Origin: Comamonadaceae bacterium
Lineage (GTDB): Bacteria; Pseudomonadota; Gammaproteobacteria; Burkholderiales; Burkholderiaceae_C
Direction: 5' to 3'
Assembly: GCA_947463025.1 (NCBI GenBank)
Contig: CANHSE010000002.1
Coordinates: forward strand, 1 to 43,596
DNA length: 43,596 nt
Below are positions 17,377-25,591 of the stretch, in pieces; position 1 is the stretch's first letter; every line of letters begins with the position of its first letter. The notes under the pieces are model-generated. The model did no database searches, was not told the DNA's origin, and saw only the letters and a program-made list of their open reading frames with translations. A program made the position numbers and the translations under genes.

Positions 17377-20190
17377 TCAGGAAGGGTGTGCAGCAACGTG
17401 GGGCGGGGGCGCCGTCGTGGACTGCGGGGGCAGCGCCAGGAGGGACGTGGGGCTTTGACGTGTGGCCTCGCGCAGTTGATCGCTCAGACTCATGCGGCCG
17501 GCGGGGGCTGCGCCATCGTTCAAAGCCCGTGCGCCTTCGCCGACCTGGATCCGAAACACGGTGAAGGCTTCGCGGCCCTGGACGTCGCGCGCGGTGACCC
17601 GGATGGCCAGTTCGACCGCGGGCTGCGGCGGCGGGACGAGTTCAAACACGCCGGTGCGGCTGTCCAGGTGCATCCAGGGGGGCAGGGGGCTGCCATCGGC
17701 CAGCGTGGCCTCGAGTGTGACCCGCGCATCGGAATGCGTGTGGGAAAAACTGTCCCAGGGGATGCTCACATACGAAACGCCCTCTGTACCGACCCACTGG
17801 TCGCTGACGCCGCGCCAGACCGTGAGCTGGCCATGGATGTCGGGATGGACCCTGGCCCGCCATCCGTTGTCGAAGGCTTCGGTATGGCTGTCTGTCAGAT
17901 CCAGCAGCCCGGTGGCCGTTTCGATCAGGTGACTGGCGGCCATCGAAGCGTTGGCGCGATGCGGATAGAGGGTGGAGTCAAAGTTTTGCGGCGTATGCAC
18001 GTTTAAAAAATCCGCCAGCACGATCGGCTGCGCGTTGGCCGGCGGGAGGAACACGTCGCGCACGCTTGCTCTCGAGACACTTGGTACAGCGCCGCTCCCG
18101 GGCGGCGGCGACCTCGGTTCGGATCCACCGGGCGGCACGAACGGGCCCAGCCCCGTCACTTGCAAGTGGAGGGTGTAGGTGTGGGTGCTCCAGGCGCTGC
18201 CGTCGCTGACTTTGAATTGAAGCGCGGTGGTATTTTTGACCGGGGAGAAGCTCAGGTGGCCGTTCTGCAGGTCGCTGATCGAGACCGATTCGTCGCCCGC
18301 GAGCGCAAGCCACTGCAAGCCGTTCCAGCGCTCTATCTTTCCGTCGAGGGGGAGTGTGGTGATGCGTATGGCCTGCAGGTTGTCACCATCGACGTCGGTG
18401 AAGTTTCCGAAGTCGCTGGCTGAGAGGATCAAGCGCGCACCTGAATTCGTGGTTGCGAAGTCGTTGGTGGAAGTGGGTGCGTCGTTGACCGGGTTGACGG
18501 TCAGGGAGAGGCGGGTACTGGCGCTGAGGTTGCCCGCGTCGGTCACGGTGTAGATGATGACGGGGACCGTGCCGTGGTAATCCGCTCCTGGTGTGAAGGT
18601 GTAGCGACCGTCGCTGTTGAGGGTGAAGAGGCCAGCGCTTGCGATTGCTACGGGTGTTCCCAGCTGCCCCGGAAGGCTCTGGCCGGTGTCGGGGTCAATG
18701 ATGCTGAAGCCTGTGACGGTGAGCGTATCGACCGGGCTTTCGGGATCGGTGTCGTTGGTCAAGACATTTCCGCTAATGACCGTGTCTTCATCGCCCGATA
18801 CGCTGTCGTTGTTGGCGGTGGGCGCGTCGTTGACGGGAGTGACCGCGAGGGTGATCGTCTTGGGTTCAGACGTATTCACGTCCCCGTTGCTCGCACCCCC
18901 TGAGTCCTGCACCTTAAAGCCGATCGTGGCGTAGGCGCTGCCGCTTGCGTTGGCGGCGGGGGAGAATTTCAACAAGCCGATATCGCTCGCAGCGACCGTA
19001 AAGCTGTTATCCGTCAGGACGACAGCTTGATTGTTGTAAGTCAGAGTTCCCTGGGCTGGCAGCGAAGTGATGATCACGTTGGCCAGCGTGTGGGCGGGGT
19101 TGTCGCTGGGGTCGCTGAATCCAAAATCTTCTGCACGGAATGGGTAGGTTCCGTCTTCCAAGACAGTGACAGTGAGATCTGAGGTGATCGGCGCGTCGCT
19201 GAGGGAAGTCACGTTCACTGTCACGCTAGCGGTGTCCGAACCGCCCCTCCCGTCGGATACGGTGTAGGTGATACCCGAGACGGGGCCGTTGAAATCCAGT
19301 ATCGGCGTGAAGGTGAAGGTGAAGGTGTCGTCAGGGTTACGGGTGAGGGTCAGGGTGCCCTTGCCGGCGATCGTAGCGGTCTGGCCCTCTCTGTAGATGG
19401 CGGAGTCGTTGATCACGCTAAAGCCGGTGACCGTCATCGAGTCGCCGTCGGCATCGGAGTCATTGCTCGTGACGCCGAAGGTGATAGGCGTGTCCTCGGG
19501 GGTGGTGGGGGCGTCGTCGGTCGCGACTGGGGCGCGGTTTTCTGGTTCCTCGCACGCGTCTGTTTTCCAGTCCTTGGGCTTGATGTCCGAGGAGCTCTTC
19601 TCCGTGAAGGTCTGGTCGGCCGCGCCTTCCCATGTTCTCCCTAAAGCCAGGATGAACGCGTGATTGTTTTTGTCGGGATCCTTGCTTTGATCCTTGTAGC
19701 CGTCGCGCGCTGCTCCCGCGCTGGTAAAGGATGGATCAGTCCAGAAGTACAGGCCCTGGGTCTTACTTCCATCTTTGATTTGTCGGCTGATCCAGCCGAA
19801 ATAGGTCGTCTCCTTGCCGTCAATCTCCAGGGTCAGTGAGGCGAGGACGTCATTGCTGAACCCGCTGCCCGGCGTGGTGTCCACCTCAATGGACTTCACC
19901 GTGAGGGCCTGGCCCAAGAAGGTGTGCGCGTTCTGGTCGCGCGTACCCGGCGTTTCGTCGGTGTCGACGGCATAGGCCTGATGGATGTCGGGCTGGACCA
20001 GGGGCTGCAGGCCGTCTGCTTCGCACGCATCAGGTGCGACCACGAGAGCGGCGGCCGCGGCCTCGACCGCCGCCGCACCATCAAACATGAAGCGCGCCTC
20101 CAGCGCCAGCGGCCGTGGCACGCCGGGCACGATGCGGTGACGGGGCCCACCGGGGCGGGAACTGCCTGACAGCGCGTGGAGGTAAGTCAT
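17377..20190 (-). CDS. LEPR-XLL-like N-terminal motif, cadherin/VCBS-type Ig-like repeat surface protein
   Basis: 937 aa, ATG with AAGGAAG RBS; N-term RPLALEARFMFDGAAAVEAAAAA; repeats such as NRAPVATDDAPTTPEDTPITFGVTSNDSDADGDSMTV and NDAPTANNDSVSGDEDTVISGNVLTNDTDPE; C-terminal He_PIG-like domain (GSPLPPWMHLDSRTGVFELVPP). Confidence 0.87.
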   Translation of the reverse strand: MTYLHALSGSSRPGGPRHRIVPGVPRPLALEARFMFDGAAAVEAAAAALVVAPDACEADGLQPLVQPDIHQAYAVDTDETPGTRDQNAHTFLGQALTVKSIEVDTTPGSGFSNDVLASLTLEIDGKETTYFGWISRQIKDGSKTQGLYFWTDPSFTSAGAARDGYKDQSKDPDKNNHAFILALGRTWEGAADQTFTEKSSSDIKPKDWKTDACEEPENRAPVATDDAPTTPEDTPITFGVTSNDSDADGDSMTVTGFSVINDSAIYREGQTATIAGKGTLTLTRNPDDTFTFTFTPILDFNGPVSGITYTVSDGRGGSDTASVTVNVTSLSDAPITSDLTVTVLEDGTYPFRAEDFGFSDPSDNPAHTLANVIITSLPAQGTLTYNNQAVVLTDNSFTVAASDIGLLKFSPAANASGSAYATIGFKVQDSGGASNGDVNTSEPKTITLAVTPVNDAPTANNDSVSGDEDTVISGNVLTNDTDPESPVDTLTVTGFSIIDPDTGQSLPGQLGTPVAIASAGLFTLNSDGRYTFTPGADYHGTVPVIIYTVTDAGNLSASTRLSLTVNPVNDAPTSTNDFATTNSGARLILSASDFGNFTDVDGDNLQAIRITTLPLDGKIERWNGLQWLALAGDESVSISDLQNGHLSFSPVKNTTALQFKVSDGSAWSTHTYTLHLQVTGLGPFVPPGGSEPRSPPPGSGAVPSVSRASVRDVFLPPANAQPIVLADFLNVHTPQNFDSTLYPHRANASMAASHLIETATGLLDLTDSHTEAFDNGWRARVHPDIHGQLTVWRGVSDQWVGTEGVSYVSIPWDSFSHTHSDARVTLEATLADGSPLPPWMHLDSRTGVFELVPPPQPAVELAIRVTARDVQGREAFTVFRIQVGEGARALNDGAAPAGRMSLSDQLREATRQSPTSLLALPPQSTTAPPPHVAAHPS

Positions 20191-20238
20191 GGAAGCTTCC
20201 TTGAAGTGAATGAAGACGCAGACTTCGCGGGTGGCCCC

Positions 20239-21111
20239 TTACCGGCCTGCAGGCGGCGCGATGTCCACGCGCCCGCTCATGCCCGCCATGAGTTCCGGAA
20301 AGCGCCCGTGGATGGCTGCGCCCACCTTGAGCGATTGACTGACCGGATCGATGCGTGCCCCCAGGCGTGTGAGGCGCGCGGGGTAGGTCTTGCCGGTTTC
20401 GTCGATCGCGATCCGAAACTCGCTGCCGACGCGCAGCCAGGCCAGCCAGATCGAGGGGACGATGAACTCCAACTCCAGCACGCTGTCGTCCAGGATGTCC
20501 AGCACGGGCTGGCCCGCCTGCAGGAATTGCTGTTCACGCGCCCGCTGTTCGGCCACGCGTCCCGCGAAGGGCGCGACGATGGTGCATTTGTCCAAGACTG
20601 CTTGCTGGCTACCCAGTTCGGCGCGCGCCTTGCGCACCGCCGCTTGCGACAGATCCAACTCCAGCTGACCGACGGCGTTGAGTTTTTGCAGGGCCTCGTT
20701 GGCCTCGGCGGTTTTTTGCGTGGCCTGTAACTCGGCCTGGTTTCTTTCCAACAGAGCGTGTTGCACGCTGCAGTCGAAGCTGACCAACACCTGCCCCGCG
20801 CGAAAGCTGCTGCCCTCGGGCACCGGCAGGCGGCTGATCTTGGCGCCGATCTCGGCGGCGAGCGTGGTGTAGCGGCGCGGCATGAGCTGCGCGCGCAGGG
20901 CCTGGCGGGCCAGCGGGGCGCCCTCCATTCGCGCGCTGGGGGGCGGATCGGCCGGTGCCACGGCGGCAGCCGAGGGTGCCGCCGGTGTACGCACACGAAG
21001 ACGGTCGATCTCCGGGGGCTGGGCCATCACGGGACGACCGCCCAATACGACGAGGAGCGTGGCGACCAGGAAGGTGACGAGGGTGGGCAGGGCAGGGCCT
21101 CGCATGATCAA
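20239..21111 (-). CDS. RND-type periplasmic adaptor (membrane fusion) protein
   Basis: 290 aa; signal peptide, EIGAKISRLPVPEGSSFRAGQVLVSFDCSVQHALLERNQAELQATQKTAEA, YLIVAPFAGRV-like motif (CTIVAPFAGRVAEQRAREQQFLQAGQPVLDILDD); 4-nt overlap with TolC gene. Confidence 0.9.
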   Translation of the reverse strand: MIMRGPALPTLVTFLVATLLVVLGGRPVMAQPPEIDRLRVRTPAAPSAAAVAPADPPPSARMEGAPLARQALRAQLMPRRYTTLAAEIGAKISRLPVPEGSSFRAGQVLVSFDCSVQHALLERNQAELQATQKTAEANEALQKLNAVGQLELDLSQAAVRKARAELGSQQAVLDKCTIVAPFAGRVAEQRAREQQFLQAGQPVLDILDDSVLELEFIVPSIWLAWLRVGSEFRIAIDETGKTYPARLTRLGARIDPVSQSLKVGAAIHGRFPELMAGMSGRVDIAPPAGR

Positions 21112-22787
21112 CCGCCTTCGCCCTTCGGGCTGGCTGCAGCGTCGGCCAATGCAGCGGGGGCGACCGGCGCGAAGGGCACGAGGGGCGCGAGGGTCTCGGC
21201 CACGCCCTGCGCGCCGTCACGCGCGGGCTCGCGGCGGGGCGCAGAGGTCGGGGCGGGGGTGGGCCCGAGGTCCCAGCGCCGACCCTTGCGCAGCTGGCTG
21301 GCGAGCTCGGGCAGCGCCAGGGTGTCGACGCTGCCGATCACCGGATCCAGCCCCAGGGAGGCCTCCAGCCGCGCCTCGGCCGCATGGACCTGGGCCACCG
21401 ACTGGTAGTGACGCAGCAGGCTGAGGATGGCGCCGGTGTCGGCGCTGATGCGGTCGAGCTTGCTTTGCAGCTGTGCGCTTTCGCGGGCGGAAATGAGTTG
21501 AGCCAGACGGTGGTCGGTGTCGTGGATGTCGCGGTTGCGCTCTTGCTGGCGCAGGGCGTTCTCCCACTGCTGCCGGGCCAGGTGCACCTGCGCGACCACT
21601 GCCATGTGAGCGGTCAGGCGGCGCTGGTCGGCCAGCTTGATGCCGGCGTCGGCCAGTTTTTTCTGCGCGTCCATCGTGGCCAGGTTCATCAGGTTGAAGG
21701 ACAGCTGCAGGCCCGCCTCGTTCCAGCGGCTGTTGACGAGGTAGCTGTCGGTGTCGTAGTTGAGGCTGTAGTTGAAGCGGATGTTGGGGAACAGCCGGAC
21801 CAAGGTCTTGCGGGCCTCCAGGCGAGCGATACGGGCGTTGTAGTGCTGCTCGCGCAGGTCGGCGCTTTGGCGCAGCGCGGTCTCTTCGAGTTGCTCGATA
21901 GGCAGTTTCAGCACGTGCAGGTTGGTGGTGTCATCGGCCGGCTCGATCACCCGCAGCGGCTGACCCATGGGCGCGTTGATCAGCCAGGCCAGTTCGACCT
22001 GGGCCACCGAGAGCTCCTGAGCGATGGCTTCCAGCAGGCGCAGGTTTTCCTGCACCTGGCGCTGATAGCGCAGGCTGTCGGCGGGGTTGCGTAGCCGCGC
22101 GTCTTCCGAACGGCGGGCATCGGCCAGCGCCTCTGTGGCCATGCGCACGGTGGCCTGCACACGTTGCTGCAAGGATTGGGCGCTGGCCGCGCGCCAGAAG
22201 GCGATGCGCACGTCTTGTGCGAGCAGGTGCATGGCCTTGCGGCGCTTTTCCAGCGCGATCTGGAAGCGGTCACCCTGCTGCTGGCTGTTGTAGTAGCCCA
22301 GGCCAAAGTCCAGCAGGCTCCAGCTGAGATCGAGTTGAGAGGCCGCATGGGTGCGGTCCTGTGAGATGAAGCGGGAGGAGGACGGGGAGCCGGTGGCGGC
22401 ATCGCGGCTGAGGCTGATGCGGTCGTTGTTGCGCGAGGTGAGGGCCGACTGCGCGGCCAGGCGCGGCAGCATGTCGTAGTAGGACAAGTCCAGCTGCTTG
22501 AGGGCGATGGATTCCTCCAGCTGCTTGACGCGGCGGTCCAGGTTGAACTTGAGCGCGCGGGCCAGGGCCTCTTCCAGGGTGAGGGGGGCGGTGATGGGCG
22601 GCACCTCGACCCGCAGGGCCACTGCGTCGGCCCGGTTGGTGGCCTGGGTGGTGTCAGCGTCCAGCGGCCGGGGGGTGACACTGGCGCAACCGGCCAGCAC
22701 GGCGGCTGAGACCAGGGCGAGCAGGCCGCGCGGGGCGAGGGGGGCGAGGGGGGCAGCGCGGCGTGGACGGGGCGGACGGTACTGCAT
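21108..22787 (-). CDS. TolC-family outer-membrane lipoprotein
   Basis: 559 aa; lipobox LAGC, TolC-type coiled-coil repeats (PLTLEEALARALKFNLDRRVKQLEESIALKQLDLSYYDMLPRLAAQSALTSRNND). Confidence 0.9.
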   Translation of the reverse strand: MQYRPPRPRRAAPLAPLAPRGLLALVSAAVLAGCASVTPRPLDADTTQATNRADAVALRVEVPPITAPLTLEEALARALKFNLDRRVKQLEESIALKQLDLSYYDMLPRLAAQSALTSRNNDRISLSRDAATGSPSSSRFISQDRTHAASQLDLSWSLLDFGLGYYNSQQQGDRFQIALEKRRKAMHLLAQDVRIAFWRAASAQSLQQRVQATVRMATEALADARRSEDARLRNPADSLRYQRQVQENLRLLEAIAQELSVAQVELAWLINAPMGQPLRVIEPADDTTNLHVLKLPIEQLEETALRQSADLREQHYNARIARLEARKTLVRLFPNIRFNYSLNYDTDSYLVNSRWNEAGLQLSFNLMNLATMDAQKKLADAGIKLADQRRLTAHMAVVAQVHLARQQWENALRQQERNRDIHDTDHRLAQLISARESAQLQSKLDRISADTGAILSLLRHYQSVAQVHAAEARLEASLGLDPVIGSVDTLALPELASQLRKGRRWDLGPTPAPTSAPRREPARDGAQGVAETLAPLVPFAPVAPAALADAAASPKGEGG

Positions 22788-22825
22788 GGGGCGGTCCTCA
22801 GTGAGGTAAGAAGAAACGTACTAAA

Positions 22826-22840
22826 AGCTGTCAGACAGCT
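22826..22840. promoter_or_regulatory. 15-bp perfect dyad AGCTGTC-A-GACAGCT at the predicted transcription start
   Basis: Direct reading; immediately downstream of the predicted -10 box. Confidence 0.55.
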
Positions 22841-22842
22841 GA

Positions 22843-22870
22843 ATAATAGTTTCAAAGTGTTCAATGTCAA
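22843..22870 (-). promoter_or_regulatory. Predicted sigma70-type promoter for the TolC/adaptor/LEPR-XLL/HlyD/M50 operon
   Basis: Minus strand TTGACA (22870-22865) - 16 nt - TATTAT (22848-22843), in an AT-rich island about 60 bp upstream of the TolC ATG. Confidence 0.65.
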
Positions 22871-22884
22871 GAAAAAATACACAA

Positions 22885-22906
22885 GAAAGTTAAATTTGTA
22901 ACTTTC
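22885..22906. repeat. 8-bp perfect inverted repeat GAAAGTTA-AATTTG-TAACTTTC followed by GTTTTTTG on +
   Basis: Direct reading; lies just upstream of the predicted -35 on the minus strand. Confidence 0.6.
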
Positions 22907-22998
22907 GTTTTTTGACGTGGGAGGTGCGATCTGCTAGCGCGAGCGGCTAACTTGGGGGGACGACGGGCGCCCGCCCGCCCCCCGACAAGGAGGGGCCC

Positions 22999-23079
22999 AT
23001 GCGCACCTACATGGAGGAGCGGTTGGCCGATGACGACCGCAACATCAAGCGCTGCGAGTGGGCGCTGCTGCTGATCTGA
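22999..23079 (+). CDS. Possible 26-aa small ORF
   Basis: ATG preceded by AAGGAGGGGCCC; MRTYMEERLADDDRNIKRCEWALLLI*. Confidence 0.35.
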   Translation: MRTYMEERLADDDRNIKRCEWALLLI

Positions 23080-23118
23080 TACGCGGGCCGTGCCCTGGCC
23101 GCGCGCGCGGTCGCGTGT

Positions 23119-23649
23119 CTAGCGGGGCGCCTGGTTCTGTTCCTTGGCGGCGCGACGGTAGGACCAGGGCGGCACGGGCTGGCTGTCTTGCCACAGGCCC
23201 AGCCGTTTCTGGCGCGCCGTGCTCTCCGCCTCGGCATAGGACAGGCGGTCTTCGGGCAACTGGTCGCGGGCGTACTGTTTGTAGTGCCAGGCCATGCCCC
23301 GGCGGATCTGCTCGAGGTTGATGTCCTGACCGTCCAGCATGATCTTGCCCAGCTCACGGCCGTAACGGTCTTGCTTGCTGCCTTCGACCGTGACCTGTTT
23401 GTTGAAGACCAGATCGCTCAGCGATTGCTTGGCCCGCTCGCCGAAGGCCTGGCTTTTCTCGGGCGAGTCGATGCCCAGCAGGCGGATCTTGTGGGTGCGC
23501 TTGTGGGCGTCCAGCACCGTGACGGTGTCGCCGTCAGAGACGCCGACGACGCGGCCAGAGATCGGGGACGCGGCGGCGGCGGCGATGGTCAGCGCCACCA
23601 GCAGGAAGGCACGGAAGGCGTGACGGAGGGGCTTGCAAGAGGGGATCAA
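23119..23649 (-). CDS. Thermonuclease (SNase-like) family protein
   Basis: 176 aa, secreted; VVGVSDGDTVTVLDAHKRTHKIRLLGIDSPEKSQAFGERAKQSLSDLV...QDRYGRELGKIMLDGQDINLEQIRRGMAWHYKQYA; start codon TTG. Confidence 0.93.
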   Translation of the reverse strand: MIPSCKPLRHAFRAFLLVALTIAAAAASPISGRVVGVSDGDTVTVLDAHKRTHKIRLLGIDSPEKSQAFGERAKQSLSDLVFNKQVTVEGSKQDRYGRELGKIMLDGQDINLEQIRRGMAWHYKQYARDQLPEDRLSYAEAESTARQKRLGLWQDSQPVPPWSYRRAAKEQNQAPR

Positions 23650-23799
23650 GGCGCGGTCCTGAAGTGAACCGGCCGATCATAAGACGGCAGAGCTGCTAGG
23701 GATGAGCGAGCCGCCTGCTCAAGCGGGCAAGGGGAGGTGAGGGGTGTGTCTCTTCCCGTCGGTACTGCACCGATAAGGCGCCAAGCGGCCCGAAAAAAC

Positions 23800-24279
23800 T
23801 CAAATCGGATAAATCAGCGAATTCGGAATCATCTCGCTGTCGTAGATCACCAGACGACTCTTGAAACGCAGCCCCTCCGGGGTGGCCACGATTTCGTCCA
23901 AGGTGCGGCCCACATTGAAGACGGTGGTCAGCTGCGACAGCTTGGTGCGAAACACCGCGTAGTTCGCTTCGCAGGCGTAGTGACCCTCGGCGGTCTTGTG
24001 GATCAGGGGCGCACCCACCACATGCCGTTGGTAATAGGGGTCATGAAACAGCGTCTCGCTGATGCCATAGGCCCGATCGCGCAGCATGCCCTTGCTGTCA
24101 AAGGACAGCGTGGCCAGCGGAAACCCGCGCTCGTGGTTCTCGCGGGGCTGGATGCGGTAGATGCAGTCCTCGACGAACAGATCGACCCAGCGGTCCCAGT
24201 CGGCGCTGTCCACGGCGCGCGCATAGTCGGCATACAGCTGCTGAATGCCCAGGTATTCCTCGAAGCTCAGCGCGCTCAT
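23800..24279 (-). CDS. Aromatic-ring hydroxylating oxygenase, beta subunit (salicylate 5-hydroxylase NagH-like)
   Basis: Ring_hydroxyl_B-type sequence (LQQLYADYARAVDSADWDRWVDLFVEDCIYRIQPRENHERGFPLATLSFDSKGMLRDRAYGI-like); ATG at 24279 overlaps the alpha-subunit stop (ATGA). Confidence 0.85.
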   Translation of the reverse strand: MSALSFEEYLGIQQLYADYARAVDSADWDRWVDLFVEDCIYRIQPRENHERGFPLATLSFDSKGMLRDRAYGISETLFHDPYYQRHVVGAPLIHKTAEGHYACEANYAVFRTKLSQLTTVFNVGRTLDEIVATPEGLRFKSRLVIYDSEMIPNSLIYPI

Positions 24280-25547
24280 GACTGCATCACCTGTCGCCAA
24301 TAGCGGTACATCCCGCGTATCAGCGTCTCGGTCACCATGTGGTCGGTGTATTGATCGGCGGTGCGCCCGCCCAGTTCGACCAGCGCGCGGTGCGTGGGCT
24401 TGCTCTCGAAGCCTTCTTGCGAGAACTCAATCACCTCGCCGTCATCGGCCGACACGAAGCCCGCTGGCCCGAACAGATTGGCCTGGCGCAGGCGCCGCTC
24501 ACGCATCTCGGGCGTGTCGTCCTTGAAACCGAAATGCGTCCAGACGAAGTCGAATGCACCATGGCCCACGGGCTGGATGTGGCGGGTGGACAGGCTATTG
24601 ACCTGCTGCTGCACGACCACGCTGGGAAAGATCGTCGTCATGGCCGCCGTCGGGCCGCCCCACCAGGGCTCGGGCACGATGTCCAGGAAGCGCGGGTCAT
24701 GCAGCTGCATGCTTTGCTTGAAGCTCGAGACCTGCGTGACCTGTGCGCCAGCACCCGATCCGTCGCCGGTCCCGCGGGTGGAGATCATGCTGCCGTGGCG
24801 GTTGTGGGCATCCGTGACCAACTGCGATTTGTTGTCGGCGCGCCAGAGCCCGAAGGTCACGAACCAGGTGTGCAGCAGGCCGGGGTGGTAGGGGTCCTTG
24901 ATGTTCTCCTGCATCAGCTTCCAGTTGCCCGGAATACGCTGGCGGTTGTAGCCCAGGATCTCCAGCTCGCGGCCACTGAAGACGCGGTCGAAGTGCGAGA
25001 GCACGTCGGGGCCCAGGTAATCCTCGAAGGACTCGACCGCGTCGTCGAAGGACGCAAACACCACGCCGCCGCGGCACGCCACTTTCAGGCGGGTCAGGTT
25101 GTGGTCTTCGGTCTTGAAATCAGCCGGCATGCCGCCGTTGACCTTGCCGTCCTGGCGCACGCCGCGGCGAAAGGGTACGCCCTGCAGATTGCCCTCGAGC
25201 GTGTAGCTCCATTGGTGATAGGGGCACACCAGTTCCTTGCGGTTGCCGTGGCGTTCGCGGCAAAAGCGCATGCCGCGGTGCGCGCACACGTTCTCGATCA
25301 CATGGATGGTGTCGGGGGCGCTGCGCACCATGATCACCGAGCGCTCGCCCACCGCCGTTCGCTTGAAGTCGCCGACCTGGGGCACCTCGGCCTCCAGGCC
25401 GATATAGCACCAGTGGCCGCGGTAGAAAAAGCGCTCGAGCTCCTCGCGGTACAGCGCCTCGTCGGTGTAGGTCATGAAGGGAACGCGGCTGGCGTCGTCC
25501 CGCTCCCAGCGCATTCCCGGGGGGATGTGCCCCGTGTCTGTGGTCAT
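24276..25547 (-). CDS. Rieske oxygenase alpha subunit (salicylate 5-hydroxylase NagG-like)
   Basis: Rieske motif CAHRGMRFCRERHGNRKELVCPYHQWSY; ATG 25547 with AGAGGAG RBS; whole-length resemblance to NagG from memory (GNWKLMQENIKDPYHPGLLHTWF, VVQQQVNSLSTRHIQPVGHGAFDFVWTHFGF). Confidence 0.85.
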   Translation of the reverse strand: MTTDTGHIPPGMRWERDDASRVPFMTYTDEALYREELERFFYRGHWCYIGLEAEVPQVGDFKRTAVGERSVIMVRSAPDTIHVIENVCAHRGMRFCRERHGNRKELVCPYHQWSYTLEGNLQGVPFRRGVRQDGKVNGGMPADFKTEDHNLTRLKVACRGGVVFASFDDAVESFEDYLGPDVLSHFDRVFSGRELEILGYNRQRIPGNWKLMQENIKDPYHPGLLHTWFVTFGLWRADNKSQLVTDAHNRHGSMISTRGTGDGSGAGAQVTQVSSFKQSMQLHDPRFLDIVPEPWWGGPTAAMTTIFPSVVVQQQVNSLSTRHIQPVGHGAFDFVWTHFGFKDDTPEMRERRLRQANLFGPAGFVSADDGEVIEFSQEGFESKPTHRALVELGGRTADQYTDHMVTETLIRGMYRYWRQVMQS

Positions 25548-25591
25548 GTGCGTCTCCTCTGCCTGCATCCTAGCAGCGCCCGCGGCTGCCC

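Noticed and set aside
17377-20190. RTX/T1SS substrate with C-terminal GGxGxDxxx secretion signal
   Set aside because: No RTX nonapeptides and no ABC exporter found; C-terminus is a He_PIG-like domain with a short polar tail (GRMSLSDQLREATRQ).
22885-22906. Definite rho-independent terminator upstream of TolC
   Set aside because: Stem is AT-rich and weak and no convincing + strand gene ends there, so it was kept only as an inverted repeat.
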